Assembly: GCA_958404085.1 (NCBI GenBank)
Contig: CATXZX010000095.1
Span: forward strand, 1-6,941
Reading direction: 5' to 3'
Length of the DNA stretch: 6,941 nucleotides
Origin: an uncultured Prevotellaceae bacterium
Lineage (GTDB): Bacteria; Bacteroidota; Bacteroidia; Bacteroidales; Bacteroidaceae
Position numbers and translations under genes: made by a program. Within the stretch, counting starts at the first letter, position 1. The number at the start of each line of letters is the position of its first letter. The notes beneath the pieces are model-generated. The model was given only the letters and a program-made list of their open reading frames with translations. It was not told where the DNA came from and made no database searches. This document shows positions 6,085 to 6,941 of this stretch, in pieces.

Positions 6085-6795
6085 ATGAGACAAGAAAACT
6101 ACATGGAGTCCTATGGACAAGCCACCTCGTCCGTAGCTGTTTCGACGCTTATGAAAAGCGTTTACGTGTGGATGACGCTTGCGCTGGCCGTCACCGGAAT
6201 GACTGCTGCCTACATAGCCGGCAACCTACCCCTTATGAGCGCCATCCTGAGTAACCGCATACTGTTCTTCGGGATTATAATCGCCGAACTGGCCATGGTG
6301 TGGACACTCAGCGCGCGCATCGACCGTTTGTCATTCGCCACCTCCGGCCTACTCTTCGCACTCTATTCCATCCTCAACGGCGTAACCATGTCGGTCCTGT
6401 TCGTCGCTTTTACGAGTGCGAGCATTGCCCAAACCTTCTTCATTACGGCCGGAACCTTCGGAGCCATGAGCCTTGTCGGTTTCACGACCAAGAAAGACCT
6501 GACCTCCATGGGCAGTCTGTTTTTCATGGCCCTCATCGGACTGATTATCGCCTCCCTCGTCAACATTTTCTGGCAGAACAGCGTCCTCTATTGGATCATT
6601 TCCTATGTCGGCGTACTGCTTTTTGTCGGCCTCACGGCATACGATACCCAAAAGATCAAGCAAATGGTCTACGCACACGGCAACGAGGTGAACGAAACCA
6701 CCCAGAAACTCGCTCTTCTGGGCAGTCTGACCCTCTACCTCGATTTCATCAACCTCTTCATATACTTACTGCGTATCTTAGGTGACCGCAAATAA
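6085..6795 (+). CDS. Bax inhibitor-1 (BI-1/YccA) family membrane protein
   Basis: A 236-residue polytopic inner-membrane protein with seven hydrophobic segments at about 27-46, 57-77, 84-109, 113-132, 142-162, 167-185 and 208-232, and no cleavable signal peptide. Family marks are GLTAYDTQKIK (182-192) and the C-terminal SLTLYLDFINLFIYLLRILG segment (214-233). D187 and D220 match in position the conserved aspartates that in Bacillus YetJ form a pH-sensitive pair controlling calcium leak; in E. coli, relatives YccA and YbhL relate to FtsH regulation or are unassigned. Which role applies here cannot be read from sequence. The frame is open back to 5974 inside ribBA, but the ATG at 6085 gives the normal family length and sits 16 bases after the ribBA stop. 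Same strand and tight spacing suggest operon membership, without an obvious link to riboflavin synthesis. Confidence 0.93.
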   Translation: MRQENYMESYGQATSSVAVSTLMKSVYVWMTLALAVTGMTAAYIAGNLPLMSAILSNRILFFGIIIAELAMVWTLSARIDRLSFATSGLLFALYSILNGVTMSVLFVAFTSASIAQTFFITAGTFGAMSLVGFTTKKDLTSMGSLFFMALIGLIIASLVNIFWQNSVLYWIISYVGVLLFVGLTAYDTQKIKQMVYAHGNEVNETTQKLALLGSLTLYLDFINLFIYLLRILGDRK

Positions 6796-6824
6796 TCCGT
6801 ATAACCTTTTTAAAAGCAATATAA

Positions 6825-6941
6825 ATGAATCAATTATCAGACCGTCTCAACAGGCTCGCACCGTCAGCCACACTGGCCATGTCGCAGAAGAGCGCTGAAA
6901 TGAAAGCACAAGGAGTCGACATCATCAACCTGAGCGTAGGC
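6825..6941 (+). CDS. PLP-dependent aspartate-type aminotransferase, first 39 codons
   Basis: Only the N-terminus is in the window (MNQLSDRLNRLAPSATLAMS... to ...INLSVG at the edge). The pattern LSDRLNRLAPSATLAMSQKS followed by AxGxDIINLSVG is that of class I/II aminotransferases of the bacterial aspartate aminotransferase subgroup, in which GEPDF usually comes next. These enzymes transfer the amino group between aspartate and 2-oxoglutarate using pyridoxal phosphate; the PLP lysine and substrate arginine lie beyond the right edge. It starts 29 bases after the BI-1 stop with no terminator between, so it is probably the fourth gene of the rightward operon. The exact substrate cannot be fixed from 39 residues. 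Confidence 0.85.
   Translation, partial: MNQLSDRLNRLAPSATLAMSQKSAEMKAQGVDIINLSVG

Overview
The window looks like ordinary chromosomal housekeeping DNA from a member of the Bacteroidota, most likely the order Bacteroidales. Three things point there. Putative promoters carry the Bacteroidetes-type -7 box TAnnTTTG. No gene has a recognisable AGGAGG-type ribosome binding site. MreB, the long LptF/LptG-type permease and RibBA all have the form usual in this phylum. The GC content looks moderate (roughly half), which would fit a Rikenellaceae/Alistipes-like genome, but the genus is a guess.

Left part (1-2660), everything on the minus strand. Read in the direction of transcription: a tRNA-Met(CAT) gene with its own promoter and intrinsic terminator, then a metallo-beta-lactamase-fold hydrolase of the dihydropteroate-synthase-like group (274 aa) followed by a long perfect hairpin. 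After that, from a separate promoter, comes a two-gene unit of a stand-alone IMP cyclohydrolase (the N-terminal half of PurH) and mreB. The mreB gene runs off the left edge.

Middle (2661-2909): a divergent intergenic region with the tRNA promoter on the minus strand and a candidate promoter for the rightward operon on the plus strand.

Right part (2910-6941), everything on the plus strand and tightly spaced (6, 16 and 29 bases between genes, no terminator seen). It holds an LptF/LptG-family permease of 645 aa (LPS export), bifunctional RibBA (riboflavin precursors), a Bax-inhibitor-1 family membrane protein, and the first 39 codons of a PLP-dependent aspartate-type aminotransferase. This looks like one operon joining envelope assembly with cofactor and amino-acid metabolism; no common pathway is evident.

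I do not see a previously undescribed system, mobile element, CRISPR array or defence locus. The points most worth a second look are the PurH that has only its cyclohydrolase domain at the purH-mreB locus, and the permease with about 125 extra periplasmic residues plus a C-terminal domain ending in an extra hydrophobic segment whose charge pattern conflicts with simple topology.
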